The notes beneath the pieces are model-generated. The model was given only the letters and a program-made list of their open reading frames with translations. It made no database searches and had not been told where the DNA came from. Made by a program: the position numbers and the translations under genes. From NCBI GenBank assembly GCA_964017155.1, contig OZ024858.1:30307187-30371186 (forward strand): a stretch of 64,000 bases of DNA, in the 5' to 3' direction. This document shows positions 46,290-56,981 of this stretch, piece by piece; position 1 is the first letter of the stretch, and each line of letters opens with the position of its first letter. The stretch is from Oasisia sp. SBJ-2009. Lineage: Eukaryota > Annelida > Polychaeta > Sabellida > Siboglinidae.

Positions 46290-46860
46290 ACAGCTTTAGA
46301 ACTGGACTGCCACACCCTAAAAGGCCACGCCTATTTTACTAACGTATAAAGTATAACAATTACAGATGCATGATTTAAACAAATATACTAACAGGCAATA
46401 TCATGTGTAACAAGAACCTAATACATACATAAAATGAATATATAAATACAACAAAACAATCTTACCAGGCCACTGGTTATACTGGGTTACTGAGTGCTTA
46501 TACAAGTGTTGACCGGTCGCTGAGACGTAATTGTTGACCGGTTGGTGGCCCATGGCAAACTGCGCCCCAGCAGCCGTCCAGCCTGACCAGCTGGGCATTA
46601 CACTTCAGTGCCCTCTGGCGACTACAAGCATCCACCAGGGTTACACCTGCCTGTACTGTGCCAGTCACGACAGTGGAATGTTTCATTATTCATGTGAAGC
46701 CAGCTAAGGTTTATTTTATCGCCCATTCACCTACCTTTCAACAAGTTCCCATTTTCCCCCCGTAATTCTCGCATCACGTTTCCTCAGTTCACATTTTAGA
46801 CGTGCTGAAGTCATTCCTCCATACTGCAACGTGATGATAATTCTTACAAACAAAATAGAT
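46290..46860. other. non-coding stretch, nothing recognised
   Basis: Minus frame 46498-46686 is open (62 residues) but unmatched. Confidence 0.35.
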
Positions 46861-46864
46861 GAAC

Positions 46865-47310
46865 CGGTCTATATGACCTGGGAGCCCACTTCGAGAGGGC
46901 CCTCTCTTGGTGCGGCCTCTCGTTAAATGTTAACAAGTCAAACACTGGGCATTGCCATAAACGGAAAAGCAAAACAATGGGTCTGTGACCCCGTTCCCCT
47001 TTTAGGGAGGAATCCTACCCTCCATCACACTTACTAATGTGTATAAATACCTGGGCAATGCCATCAGAGCCAGGGAGCGGGACTCTCAACCCGAGGACTT
47101 GCTATCCTGTGGTTTAAACTGGTCACCTAACCAGAGCCCCGCTCAAACCACAGCAACGTCTCTTTATGCTGGTAAACAATCTTCTGCCAAAGCTTTACCA
47201 CCGTCTAATGTTATCTAGAATATACTGTGGCGTTCTCTGACGGATGGATAAGTCTATCCGGCGCAATGTTAAGGCATGGTTAAGACTGCCTCACGATTGC
47301 TCTAATGAAC
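46865..47310 (+). pseudogene. R2-like LINE fragment, short copy
   Basis: Collinear with 56035-56430 of the longer copy: YDLGAHFERALSWCGLSLN, an in-frame-broken stretch, then GGILPSITLTNVYKYLGN and RARERDSQPED. This is the region after the RT active site. Confidence 0.75.
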
Positions 47311-47318
47311 AGGGTAGT

Positions 47319-48120
47319 CTAATTATTATTTATGTTGTGTCGACAGATATCTTGAAGGACTGAATCTTCTAGGCCCGGTGACACCTGGCGCCATCTGGCG
47401 AACAGAACATGAAGCAGACTTATAAAGTCTCCCATTGGATGTTCTATTCCATTCTGTAACTGATACAGGGCAGTGCCAATTGCCACATCTGAGGCATCTG
47501 CATCAAGGATGAATTTCTTCAAATGTAAATGTCCAGTTTCCTGAGTTCATGTTATAAATAAAATCAATTACCTCAAGAAACGTTTTGTTTTTCCGTATAT
47601 ATACTGTTTCTCGTAGCCTTCTTCAGCGGACTGAATTTCGCGGTTGTGTCATATGACTTGCATCATGTGACACAAGCTGTAGCATGACCGGTGGGAGTTC
47701 CTGACCAATGTCTCTATGGATCTACACTGGTGTGGTTGTCATTAGGTGCATTTCACACAACTCAGTCCATTCAAATAGTTCTTTTGGTTCCATCAATGCA
47801 TAGAGTGATTACATTTTTTCTCAGATAATCCATGAATAAATTCCCTACAGTAGTTGACAAACCCTGTAAACTTACTCAATTGCAATGCATCCCTTGTTCA
47901 AGGCCAATTTAGTACACTCTTGATATGATCGTTAGTGATGGAAAAACCCTCCTACCAAGGAAATGAACCTCTGTATAAAACAAGGAACATTTCTTTGATT
48001 TCAGTTTTTAATTGTGCTCCTCGAATCTCTGGAGAACAACTTCCAAGTTTTCAAGGGATTCCTCAAAGTTCTTTCCCAATACAATTATGTTATCTATGTT
48101 TAGTACCCCGGTAGTACCTT
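47319..48120 (-). pseudogene. Ty3/Gypsy RT/RNase H remnant
   Basis: About 48120-47760 (minus) reads DNIIVLGKNFEESLENLEVV, LQRFEEHN, KLKSKKCSLFYTEVHFLG, the RT thumb side of the (D)D box. About 47522-47400 reads KKFILDADASDVAIGTALYQ, the start of RNase H. The two are separated by foreign sequence at about 47523-47750 containing ctgaagaaggc...gaaac, like a Penelope-type 3' tail. Confidence 0.75.
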
Positions 48121-48199
48121 GTTCCATGTGAGACCATTAGGACAATATTCATAATAGTCAGGTCGCCAGACAGGTATACCCTGCATTGATGGATTTAGT

Positions 48200-48640
48200 T
48201 TTTCTCTCACAGGATTTTACGTCCTTAGGACCTCTATAGTGAACATGAAGCGAATATCAAGCAGATATCCTTGAGCAATTCAAGATATCCAAGATGGTGG
48301 CCAAGATGGCCACCGACGCCAGTAGAAAAATAACCTTTGAACCAGTAGATTTAGAATCGCAAGTGATACCACGTTTTTAGATAAACTTATGAGTAATCCA
48401 TTTTTGAGGTTAATTTTGCAATTTGAGGTCAACAAAAGGTCAAAGGTCATGTTAAAGTTCATATAACAGATACTGCAATGGAAAACAGTACTGTTGCATG
48501 TAATTAACATATTTATGTAATATTATTATTCAAAATTGAAATTTGTAATTGCATTTAAATCAGTTCTGGATGTTACAGTTCAAAACACTTGTTAGATAAA
48601 TTATGCAACGATAGAAACCAAGGCCGTGTAATGTCTGATA
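48200..48640. other. non-coding stretch with an AGGTCAAAGGTCA motif
   Basis: Perfect motif at 48437-48449 in sequence (caagatggtggccaagatgg nearby) resembling parts of other inverted-repeat elements; no boundaries found. Confidence 0.4.
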
Positions 48641-48649
48641 ATCAATAAT

Positions 48650-49508
48650 CATAATCGTCACATTTATATAGCGCTGTTCCAACATTCGTTTGCTCACAGT
48701 GCTGTACAGAATGTTCTTGTAAAAAGATGAGTCTTTAATTTTACTTTAAATGCAGCAATGGTCATAGATGACAATGTCCGATGCTGCGGTAGTGCATTCC
48801 ATAGACTTGGGACTGCCACAATAAACTGTGTTCGCTGGAGCGCAGCGACCTAACCGGCTGGAATCAGCTTACACATTGTTCAATGTAGTCAGGCGCTTGG
48901 CCATTCAATGATCGGTGAGTGAGTAGCAGGTCTTGAACTCAAATCGCACCACTATCGGCAGCCAGTACAACTTCTTTAGCAATGGTGTAGCATGACAATA
49001 TCTCATAGCGTCATCGATCAAGCGGGCTGCCCAGTTTTGTATTTTCTGAAGCCGTTGCGTTTGCTTCAGAGGCAGTCGATAGAGCAGTGCATTGCAGCTG
49101 TTGAGCTGAACCGAATACGATTACTTCCGTTTTAGAATCATTCAACTTCAAGTAGTTTGTCTTCATCCATATCCTGATTTCTGTCACACATTGTTCAATG
49201 CTCTCAACAGCTGCGTCAATGTCCTCCTGATGGGGTTTCACTGTGATGTAAATTTGCGTGTCGTCAGCATAAAAGTGCAACATTAAGTTGTTGTTCTGAA
49301 TGATTTTCGATAATGGTGCTGCATAGGTAGAAAACAACTGCGGACCAAGTACGGAACCTCGAGGAACCCCACACATAAGGGGGCGAGCAGGTGACGTAGA
49401 ACCATTAATGTGGACAGCTTGAACTCTGTCACTCAGATACGATTTAAACCAAAACCAATTAAGTGCAGTTTGGCCCACTCCAACACCATGTGACAGTCTA
49501 TGCAACAT
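48650..49508 (-). pseudogene. L2-like LINE reverse transcriptase and 3' end
   Basis: Open part (165 residues): FKSYLSDRVQAVHINGS, CGVPRGSVLGPQLFSTYAAP, HFYADDTQIYITV (catalytic YADD), IWMKTNYLKLNDSKTEVIVF. A deletion then joins the thumb to the C-terminal end. Downstream broken frames give VPSLWNALPQHRTLSSMTIA and FKVKLKTHLF, and the 3' tail has a tatatagcgct motif shared with the LINE at 60036-60890. Confidence 0.82.
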
Positions 49509-49627
49509 GACTAGTCCAGTAGTAACATGATGACAATGTTCTGGTTGTCCATTGCACGCAGGATGTCATTCTGTACACAGACAAGGGCCGTCTCGAATCA
49601 ATTAACTGAACAAGTGCCAGGATGAGG

Positions 49628-51996
49628 GGGTCATTCCATGTCAAATCAATCACTCAAAACATCACCCGACTCCAATTTTGATGAAATTTAGTACAGTTGT
49701 TGGCTCATGCGAGAATATCAAAATAAAAAATAAAATAAAAATCTAGGTCAAGTATCATGGAAGATATAGGTCATTGAACTTTGACCTAAATCGCATACTG
49801 ACCGCTACATTAATGCATGTAACTCTGCTATTAATTAAGCTAGAGAAACAATCAATATATCATTGGAAAACCAATAAACATGCACACATAACTATTATAA
49901 AATTAAAACATTAGTGTAAATAAGAATGTTGTAATTTTTGAAATTTGACCTTTGACCTCAGATACCCAAAAAATGTATCCTCTGATTTTGCAAATATTTT
50001 TTACACAATATCCTATACTATTATAGAAGGGTCCCTGAAAATATTAGAGTGGGCAAATAATAATGTTCAGAGATACATTAAATTAAGTACACTCGTGGAT
50101 GAAAAACTGCACCAAGATAGCACTGTATAACCCAATACGAACATACAGCAGTCTCTGATGTGTATATCATATATGTATATGTGCTCACTAATTATAAATT
50201 TCATTACTTCATCTTTTTCAGATCATTTCACATATTATCTCTCAGTTTAATGAAACTGCAATCATAACACATGAAGCTGATCAACTGTCAATACAATTTA
50301 ATCTGTAATGCTTACCATATGTATTATGCAATACAAGTTGGTCATTTGTATGCTTTAACATTGCTCTGTGTGCCACAAATCACTTAACATTACAGACAAA
50401 ATTTACATGTGCATGATCTTGTGCCCCTGGTGGATAATTGGATAACAATAACCCCTGGTATATTGAATAGCAATTATATCATTAGTGAATATATATACAT
50501 ATATGGATGTATACATCAAAGATGGTGCTGTATGTTTGTATTGCACAGGTTATACAGTGCTATCCTGGTGGAATTTTTCATCCACAAGTATACTTAATTT
50601 AATGTATCTCTGAACATTATTATTTGCCCACTCCAATATGTTTAGGGACTTTTCTGCAATAGTCTAGGATGCTCTATTCAAAATATTAGCAAATTCAGAG
50701 ATTGTGCTGTACGTTTGTATTGGGTTAAACAATGCTATCCTGGTGAATTTTTTCATCCACAGGTGTACTTAATTTAATGTATCTCTGAAACTTCTTATTT
50801 GCCCACTCTAATATTTTCAGGGACTCTTAGAACTGCAATAGTATTGGATCCTGTGTATACAATATTAACAAAATCAAAGATTGTGCTGTATGGTTGTATT
50901 GGATTAAACTGCTATCCTGGTGCAATTTTCCATCCACGGGTGACGTCGGGTGTACTTAATTTAATGTATCTCTGAACATTATTATTTGCCCACACTAATA
51001 TTTTCAGGGACTCTTCTGCAATAGTATAGGATACTGCCTACAAAATATTAGCAAGCTCAGAGGATACATTTAATGAGCATATTACATATATGGATTTATA
51101 CATCAGAGATTATGCTGAATGTTTGTATTTCACATGTTATACAGTGCTATCCTGATGCAATTTTTCATCCACAGGTGTACTTAATTTAATGTATTTCTGA
51201 ACATTATTATTTGTCCACACCAATATTTTCAGAGACTTTTCTGCAATAGATGCTCTATTCAAAATATTAGCAAATTCAGAGATTGTGCTGTACGTTTATA
51301 TTGGGTTAAACAGTGCTGTCCTGTTGATATTTTTCATTCACAGGTGTACTTAATTTAATGTATCTCTGAAACTTATTATTTCCCCACTCTAATAGTTTCA
51401 AGGACTCTTCTGCTATAGTCCTGTGTACACAATGCTAGCAAAATCAGAGATTGTGCTGTATGTTTGTATTGGGTTAAACAGTGCTATCCTGGTACAATTT
51501 TCCATCCACGGGTGGCGTTGGATGTACTTAATTTAATGTATCTCTGAACATTATTGTTTGCCCACTCTAATATTTTCAGGGACTCTTCTGCAATATTATA
51601 ATATACTGTATACAAAATATTAGCAAAATCAGAGGATACATTTTTTGGGTATCTGAGGTCAAAGGTCAAATTTCAAAAATTACAACATTCTTATTTATAC
51701 TAATGTTTTAATTTTATAATAGTTATGTGTGCATGTTTATTGGCTTTCCAATGATATATTGATTGTTTCTCTAGCTTCATTCATAGCAGAGTTACAGGCA
51801 TTAATGTAGCGGTCAGTATGCGATTTAGGTCAAAGTTCAGTGACCTATATCTTCCATGATACTTGACCTAGATTTTTATTTTATTTTTTATTTTGATGTT
51901 CTCGCATGAGCCAACAACTGTACTAAATTTTTTCAAAATTGGAGTCGGGTGATGCAAAAATTGCCAAAAAGTGATTGATTTGACATGGAATGACCC
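49628..51996. mobile_element. 2.37-kb inverted-repeat element, TSD GAGG
   Basis: Ends GGGTCATTCCATGTCAAATC and its inverted complement. Arms of about 500 bp (49628-50130 and 51484-51996) are inverted copies. GAGG lies on both sides (49624-49627, 51997-52000), though the flanking Gs make the exact boundary ambiguous. No transposase. The centre is a tandem array derived from the arm. Confidence 0.85.
50530..51620. repeat. tandem array of about 160-230-bp units, six copies
   Basis: Each unit carries gctatcctggt, tttttcatccac, gtgtacttaatttaatgta and ctaatattttcagggactct. Unit landmarks (gctatcct or variant) fall near 50561, 50725, 50910, 51145, 51317 and 51482. The inner end of the left arm holds the same unit inverted. 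Confidence 0.8.
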
Positions 51997-52000
51997 GAGG

Positions 52001-52858
52001 GTAGGTACATAATGAGTTTTTTTTTCAATAAAGTCATTATTAGCGGAATTCTTCTACGATATCCTTGGAGATAGTCGTTGAGTAAGACTCCAATTCTTAT
52101 ACTCCATCACATCCGAACATTCCTTCCTGATGTATGTTGTCACCCAGCGCAGCCTCCAGATTGTCATCCGCATAGTCATCTTTGATTATGCTCAAGTTGA
52201 CGATATTACTGTCACGGAAGAAGACTACCGATCAGTTGCCCCGTTCTGATAGCACAACCCCATTTTCCACATTCTCACAAATCAAGTTGATTATTGTGGA
52301 TCGCCTCATCTGCTTCCCACCGACTTCCAAAAACCATTCCATCAGCCTGACAGAGTCCAACTTCTGAGATCACTGACACTGCAACTCTTTCATAAGCGAC
52401 TGTAGAGGACTACGAGCGATGTCATTTCATGTTTCTTTCTTGGTATCACCTGAGAGAGATCGTCCGCTGATGAACCATCTTTGTGATATTATGTGTCCGT
52501 GGTGTGTAGGTCAGTTGCTCTGACTGTGAGATAAGCTAATCGTTCAAGTACATTATCAGTCTGCCCTTTCATCGCACTTATCCTTGAGTCTTTTATCTAT
52601 AGCGTAAGTCTTCTCGGTTCCATCTTCATTGTTGCGTCTCTTCAGTTCCCCCAGTATAGAGGCTGGAATCCATCGATTTGGGTTCTTGCATGGCAACTTG
52701 GTCAATATTGCACGGACCACGACAACAAAAGCTCTGGCGAAGCTAATCAAAAGGAGGCCTCCCACTTGCTCGCTTTCTCTTCTCAGTAGACGGGATGGAT
52801 TTATAATAAACTTTATTTCAGACAAGACGTCCATATATATACTTTTTTTACTTTTTTT
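52001..52858. other. non-coding stretch, nothing recognised
   Basis: Minus frame 52556-52834 (92 residues) is open but shows no motif. Confidence 0.4.
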
Positions 52859-52922
52859 ACTTTTTTATTGTATTTTATGTATATATATATATATATATAT
52901 ACATAAAATACAATAAAAAAGT
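52859..52922. repeat. 64-bp perfect AT palindrome
   Basis: acttttttattgtattttat, then a TA run, then the exact inverted complement. Confidence 0.92.
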
Positions 52923-53056
52923 ATGAAAAGGACAATGCATATAATACAATCAAAGCATGTGATCAACATAAAAATTATGTCTAAATATATGAGGAAATTA
53001 ATTAAATAAGTTGTAAAAATAAATATTAAACAATTTATTACTAAATAAATACAATA

Positions 53057-53960
53057 CTAATGTCGTGTGTACAATAACGACCTCCAGTATGAGTACATAC
53101 GGCTCTTAAAATGAATATCGGTATGGAGGCAATTAATAAAAAGAATATTATCTGACTGATGAAGACTGAATATGGATGAACGAATGCGTTCATTGAAGGA
53201 TTTAATGTAGTTGGTGGCAAAAATAAAACTTGCACTACATCTTGAGTGTAAGTTGAGTAAAATTCTGAGGCTATTATTGTATGCGACGGTAATGCTTTTG
53301 AGGCTATATTTTTTTAATTTGCACCAAAGACTAGAAGTATACATAGGAGCAGAGTATGCTTGAAATAAAATAATTTTGGTGGAAATATTACAAAGACAAA
53401 ATTTTTGAGCTAATACATTGGCTTGGGCATAAAGGCATCTTTTTTGTCTGGCAATGTCGTCATCATCAGTTAGGTTATTGTTGATTATATGACCAAGATA
53501 TTTACATTTCGTAGTATAAGGTAATGGATGGTAATCGAGATGGATACAATGAAAATTTTTCCTGTCCTGGGGTTTGTTTTCAATAACTATACAAAAGGAC
53601 TTCTTGGCATTATAAGTACCGGTAATATTGAACAATTCGCCATACTTGGCACAACAATCAGTAAGTTTTCTCAAACCAGCAACACTAGGAGAAAAAATAC
53701 AGAGGTCATCAGCATACATCAAGTGGTTGATTAAGGTGCCAGCATAAAGACAACCAATATGTAATTTGTTTAGATTAACACTTAAGTCGTCCATGTACAC
53801 ATTAAAAAGATAGGGGGAAAGGATTCCACCCTGTTTAACACCATTGGAAACAGTAAAAAAGCTAGAAAATCCCTGACACCATCTTATGGTAAATTGTTGG
53901 CTACCGTACCAGTGGTATAGAATAGGATTTGAAGCAGCTCGTTTCTATTTTTTTTCTGCT
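53057..53960 (-). pseudogene. non-LTR reverse transcriptase fragment
   Basis: An open 247-residue frame starts at 53800 and the match extends upstream (FTVSNGVKQGGILSPYLFNV). It includes LINHLMYADDLCIFSPSVAG (catalytic YADD), KYGELFNITGTYNAKKSFCI, KCKYLGHIINN, then a Cys/Leu-rich connection region. It has the palm and thumb of a LINE RT; the 5' half and the endonuclease are missing. Confidence 0.8.
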
Positions 53961-54315
53961 GAACCTTTGCTAGAGAAATATATTGTATTCCCTTGATACA
54001 TAGCAGCACTTTCTTTTTAAATTTTGTCTGAAGATCTGATGCAAGTGATCATCTTCCATTTCACTGTCTTTCATAATATTGTGCAGTCTCTCACAGTTCT
54101 GGCTAACCTGGGGTCTTCCATTGTCTGAGCAACTGTAGCAAACTTTGAAAACACATTTGTCATCCATTGCATCAATCTACTAGCCAATCCACCACCACTA
54201 TAAATAGCTACGCTAAGCTTTATTGTTAGTTCATTATTGCATCATCACCACAGCAAACATACTATTCTGTGTCTATTATGGAACAACATGCATGTCATCT
54301 GTTCAAATGACATAT

Positions 54316-54940
54316 TCAAATGCTTGGCCTATAAGGAATTATCCTACCTGTTTTGATAACCTGGGTGTTGTGACCGAAATTACCTCGATTGCGCAGCTCA
54401 GCCCACTTCAGTTTTCTTTCCCTGGACTTTGGAAGTGCTAATATAGAAGCCACTTCTATTTCATCTGAGTGGATTTGTTCTAGGTGACGTGGCAATTTTG
54501 CGAAACATTCCATGCAAAAGGGACAAGAATGTTTTTTATCCCACCGGCGTCCATTTTTGTTACTGGCGTTTTGCACAGTAACAATGCCACTTGTTGACGT
54601 TACTTCTCCCAACTGAGAGGATTCAGGTGTATCATGAGATGATGTTACTTCTGCGAGAGTAGACCTATTGTCATCAATGTTCTGAGAAACTGACACGTAT
54701 ATTGGTGTTGGAGCATCATCTGAGCAATTGGACATACAAGATTCAGACGTATCCAATATCCAAACCAGGCATATAATCAGAATCACAATCTATCTGTGAA
54801 TCCGATGGGTAAGAGTCGGACACATAGTCATTTGATTCAGCTGAATCATTCAACCTATTCAGAAATGACTTATGTGTGGCTTTATTACAAGCCCAAGACT
54901 GTTTTGCCGGCTGGACGCCACTGAGTTCATCGGATTCCAT
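54316..54940 (-). CDS. Cys/His zinc-finger protein of a recurrent animal family (partial)
   Basis: Two overlapping minus frames (54743-54940, Ser/Asp-rich; 54316-54786) join by a frame change near 54770. The second has WDKKHSCPFCMECFAKLPRH and HLEQIHSDEIEVASILALPK, then RERKLKWAELRNRGNFGHNT, QVIKTG, followed by a possible splice donor (acag/gtaggat at about 54340). The KKxxCPxC...LPRHLxxxHxxExEVxxxLxLPKxSxERxxxxxxLRxxGNFxHN pattern is a multi-copy family that I associate with tyrosine-recombinase (Crypton-like) loci; no recombinase is seen here. Confidence 0.5.
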
Positions 54941-55089
54941 CTTGATCAGTTGAGTCAGATGGATAAATCTAACATCGACAAGGAATACGCTTGCTGGATA
55001 CAGAACGAGCTCAGAACGGCCGGGTCATGAAAGGAGCCACGCCGGAAGGCAACACGGTGGGAAGCTGTGCCAAGGGACGGTGAAGCCAC

Positions 55090-56760
55090 TGGCCCGGCGG
55101 AAGCCATGGTGAGAAGAAAGCAGAGAAGAGCGAATTACGCACGGGTCCAGAGTGTGCCTGCAAAGTCCTGAGCGGTGAGTGGAAGACGGACTGACACCTG
55201 TCCATTCCTCTAAAAGACCAGGTACGGTTCTGGTGGGATGTGTTCGGGACACCTTCCCACAATGATGAGCACACCACCGAGCCTCAGGACCGAGTGATGT
55301 GGGACCCTGTTAAACCGATTTGGTTGGAGGAGATTCTGGCGACCCTGCGTAAGTCCAAGGATGGGGCAGCAGGGATCGACCGAATCTCCTGTGACGATAT
55401 ACGAAAACTGAACCCTCGAGCGCTTCAAACGCACTTCAACCTGTGGCTGTACGCTGGCTACCAGCTGGCCGAGTTCCGGCACAGTCGAACCGTCTTGATT
55501 CCAAAGGTGGCGGTTCCTGTCCCATCGCGATCTCCTCCTTTGTACCCAGGGTGTTCCATCGACTCCTGTCAGAACGTCTATCTCAACTCTTGGCATTCCA
55601 GTCTAGACAAAGGGCCTTTGTTAAAGGCGATGGCCTTGTCGACAATGTATTTTTGCTCAGATCTCTTATTAGAGATAAGTGTCAGGAGCTGAAACCTGTG
55701 TAGCCTTTCTCGACGTAAGAAAGGCCTTTGATAATGTGTCTCATTCTACGCTGTTAAAACTGCTGTAAGGATGGGAATTCCCATGCCTTTTGTTTCTTAT
55801 TTGAGAAACCTATACACAGGTGCCACCACGTCCCTTCACGTTGAAGGACGTTTCACGAGCGTCTTCCGCAAAATTGGGGAGTTAAACAAGAAGATCCGCT
55901 TTCTCCTATACTCTTTAACTGTGTGATCGACTGATCGACCCAGCGATCGGCCTTACCGTTGGGAAGTCTTCCACTAAGCTTAATCATCTAGCGTTTGCAG
56001 ATGAAGTCTTGCTCATTGCTGAATCACAGGCCGGCCTACAGGACCTGGGACCCCACTTCGAGAGGGCCATCTCTCGCTGCGGGCTCATGTTAAACATCAA
56101 CAAGTCTAGTACGCTCAGCATTACCATTAACGACAAAGCCAAGCAATGGGTCTGTGACCCCGTTCCCTTAGGGATTGCAGGAGGAATTTTGCCCTCCATT
56201 ACAATCACGAACGCCTACAAATATCTGGACATTGTCATCAGCGCCAGAGAACGGGACTCTAAACCCAAGGATATGCAAGCCTCAGCAACGTCTATTCATT
56301 CTTGTTAACAATCTATTGCTAAGCTTTACCACCGCCTAGTATTATCTAGGATTCACGGTGGTGTTCTTTGTCGGATGGATAAGTCTATCCGGCATAACAT
56401 TAAGGCTTGGTTGAAACTGCCCCACGATTGTTGGAACGCATACTTGTATTCCAGTGTTAAGGAGGGTCTCCATACCGAGCCTAAAATGTAACTGTATGGA
56501 GCGCCTAACTATGTCTACCGATGTTTTCATCGTATCCACAGTAAAGAGCTCTACCACTTTCCGAAAGGAATTTGTGAAGTGTCACGACCCACCGATTAAG
56601 GTGGGCCAGACTACAATTGTAAACAGACAGACGGCAGCAGCCGCCTGGCCCGAGTGTCTCGTAAAATCCGCGGACGGCTATGGCCTGCCAGCTCATAAGA
56701 ACGGTGTGCGCATGTGTCAGGTGCAGTCGTTTTGTTTTTACCTGTTCTGTTACTATCGTT
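55090..56760 (+). pseudogene. R2-like LINE reverse transcriptase, long copy
   Basis: Order on the plus strand across several frames: RRKQRRANYARVQS, DQVRFWWDVFGTPS, KPIWLEEILATLRKSKDG, AAGIDRISCDDIRKL, FRHSRTVLIPKV, GSCPIAISSFVPRVFHRLLS, QRAFVKGDGLVDNVFLLRSL, FLDVRKAFDNVSH, a broken stretch, NHLAFADEVLLIAES (F/Y-ADD block with E in the last position), GLMLNINKSSTLSITIN, and ITITNAYKYLDIVISARERD. Frameshifts and stops make it inactive. RIS-specific blocks of R2-type elements (IAISSF, CDGxxxNxxLL, RKAFDxVSH) are clear. Neither flank resembles 28S rDNA. Confidence 0.8.
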
Positions 56761-56981
56761 AACAGGAGAAGATCGAAAAGCTATTATAACCTAAAATTCA
56801 CAGATGCTCAATAGTATTACATGTACAGCATAACAATTTACGCTAATGCATACTTTGCAAACATTATATCGCCCAGCAACCAGTTCCTCAAAATGGCACC
56901 GATGTAAACAACCACTAAAATATGTTTTCATCCAGTAGTGCACAACAGTGTTCCAAGGATAAAAAAAAAAAAAAAAACAAC

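Noticed and set aside
47606..47626. Second hammerhead-like core (ctgaagaaggc...gaaac, minus)
   Set aside because: No stem II can be formed in the short interval; likely only a related 3' tail.
52110..52200. YADD-like RT motif on the minus strand (YADDNLEAAL)
   Set aside because: No flanking RT blocks in any frame; chance match.
55011..55277. Minus-strand ORFs over the start of the R2-like element
   Set aside because: Shadows of the plus-strand R2-like frame.
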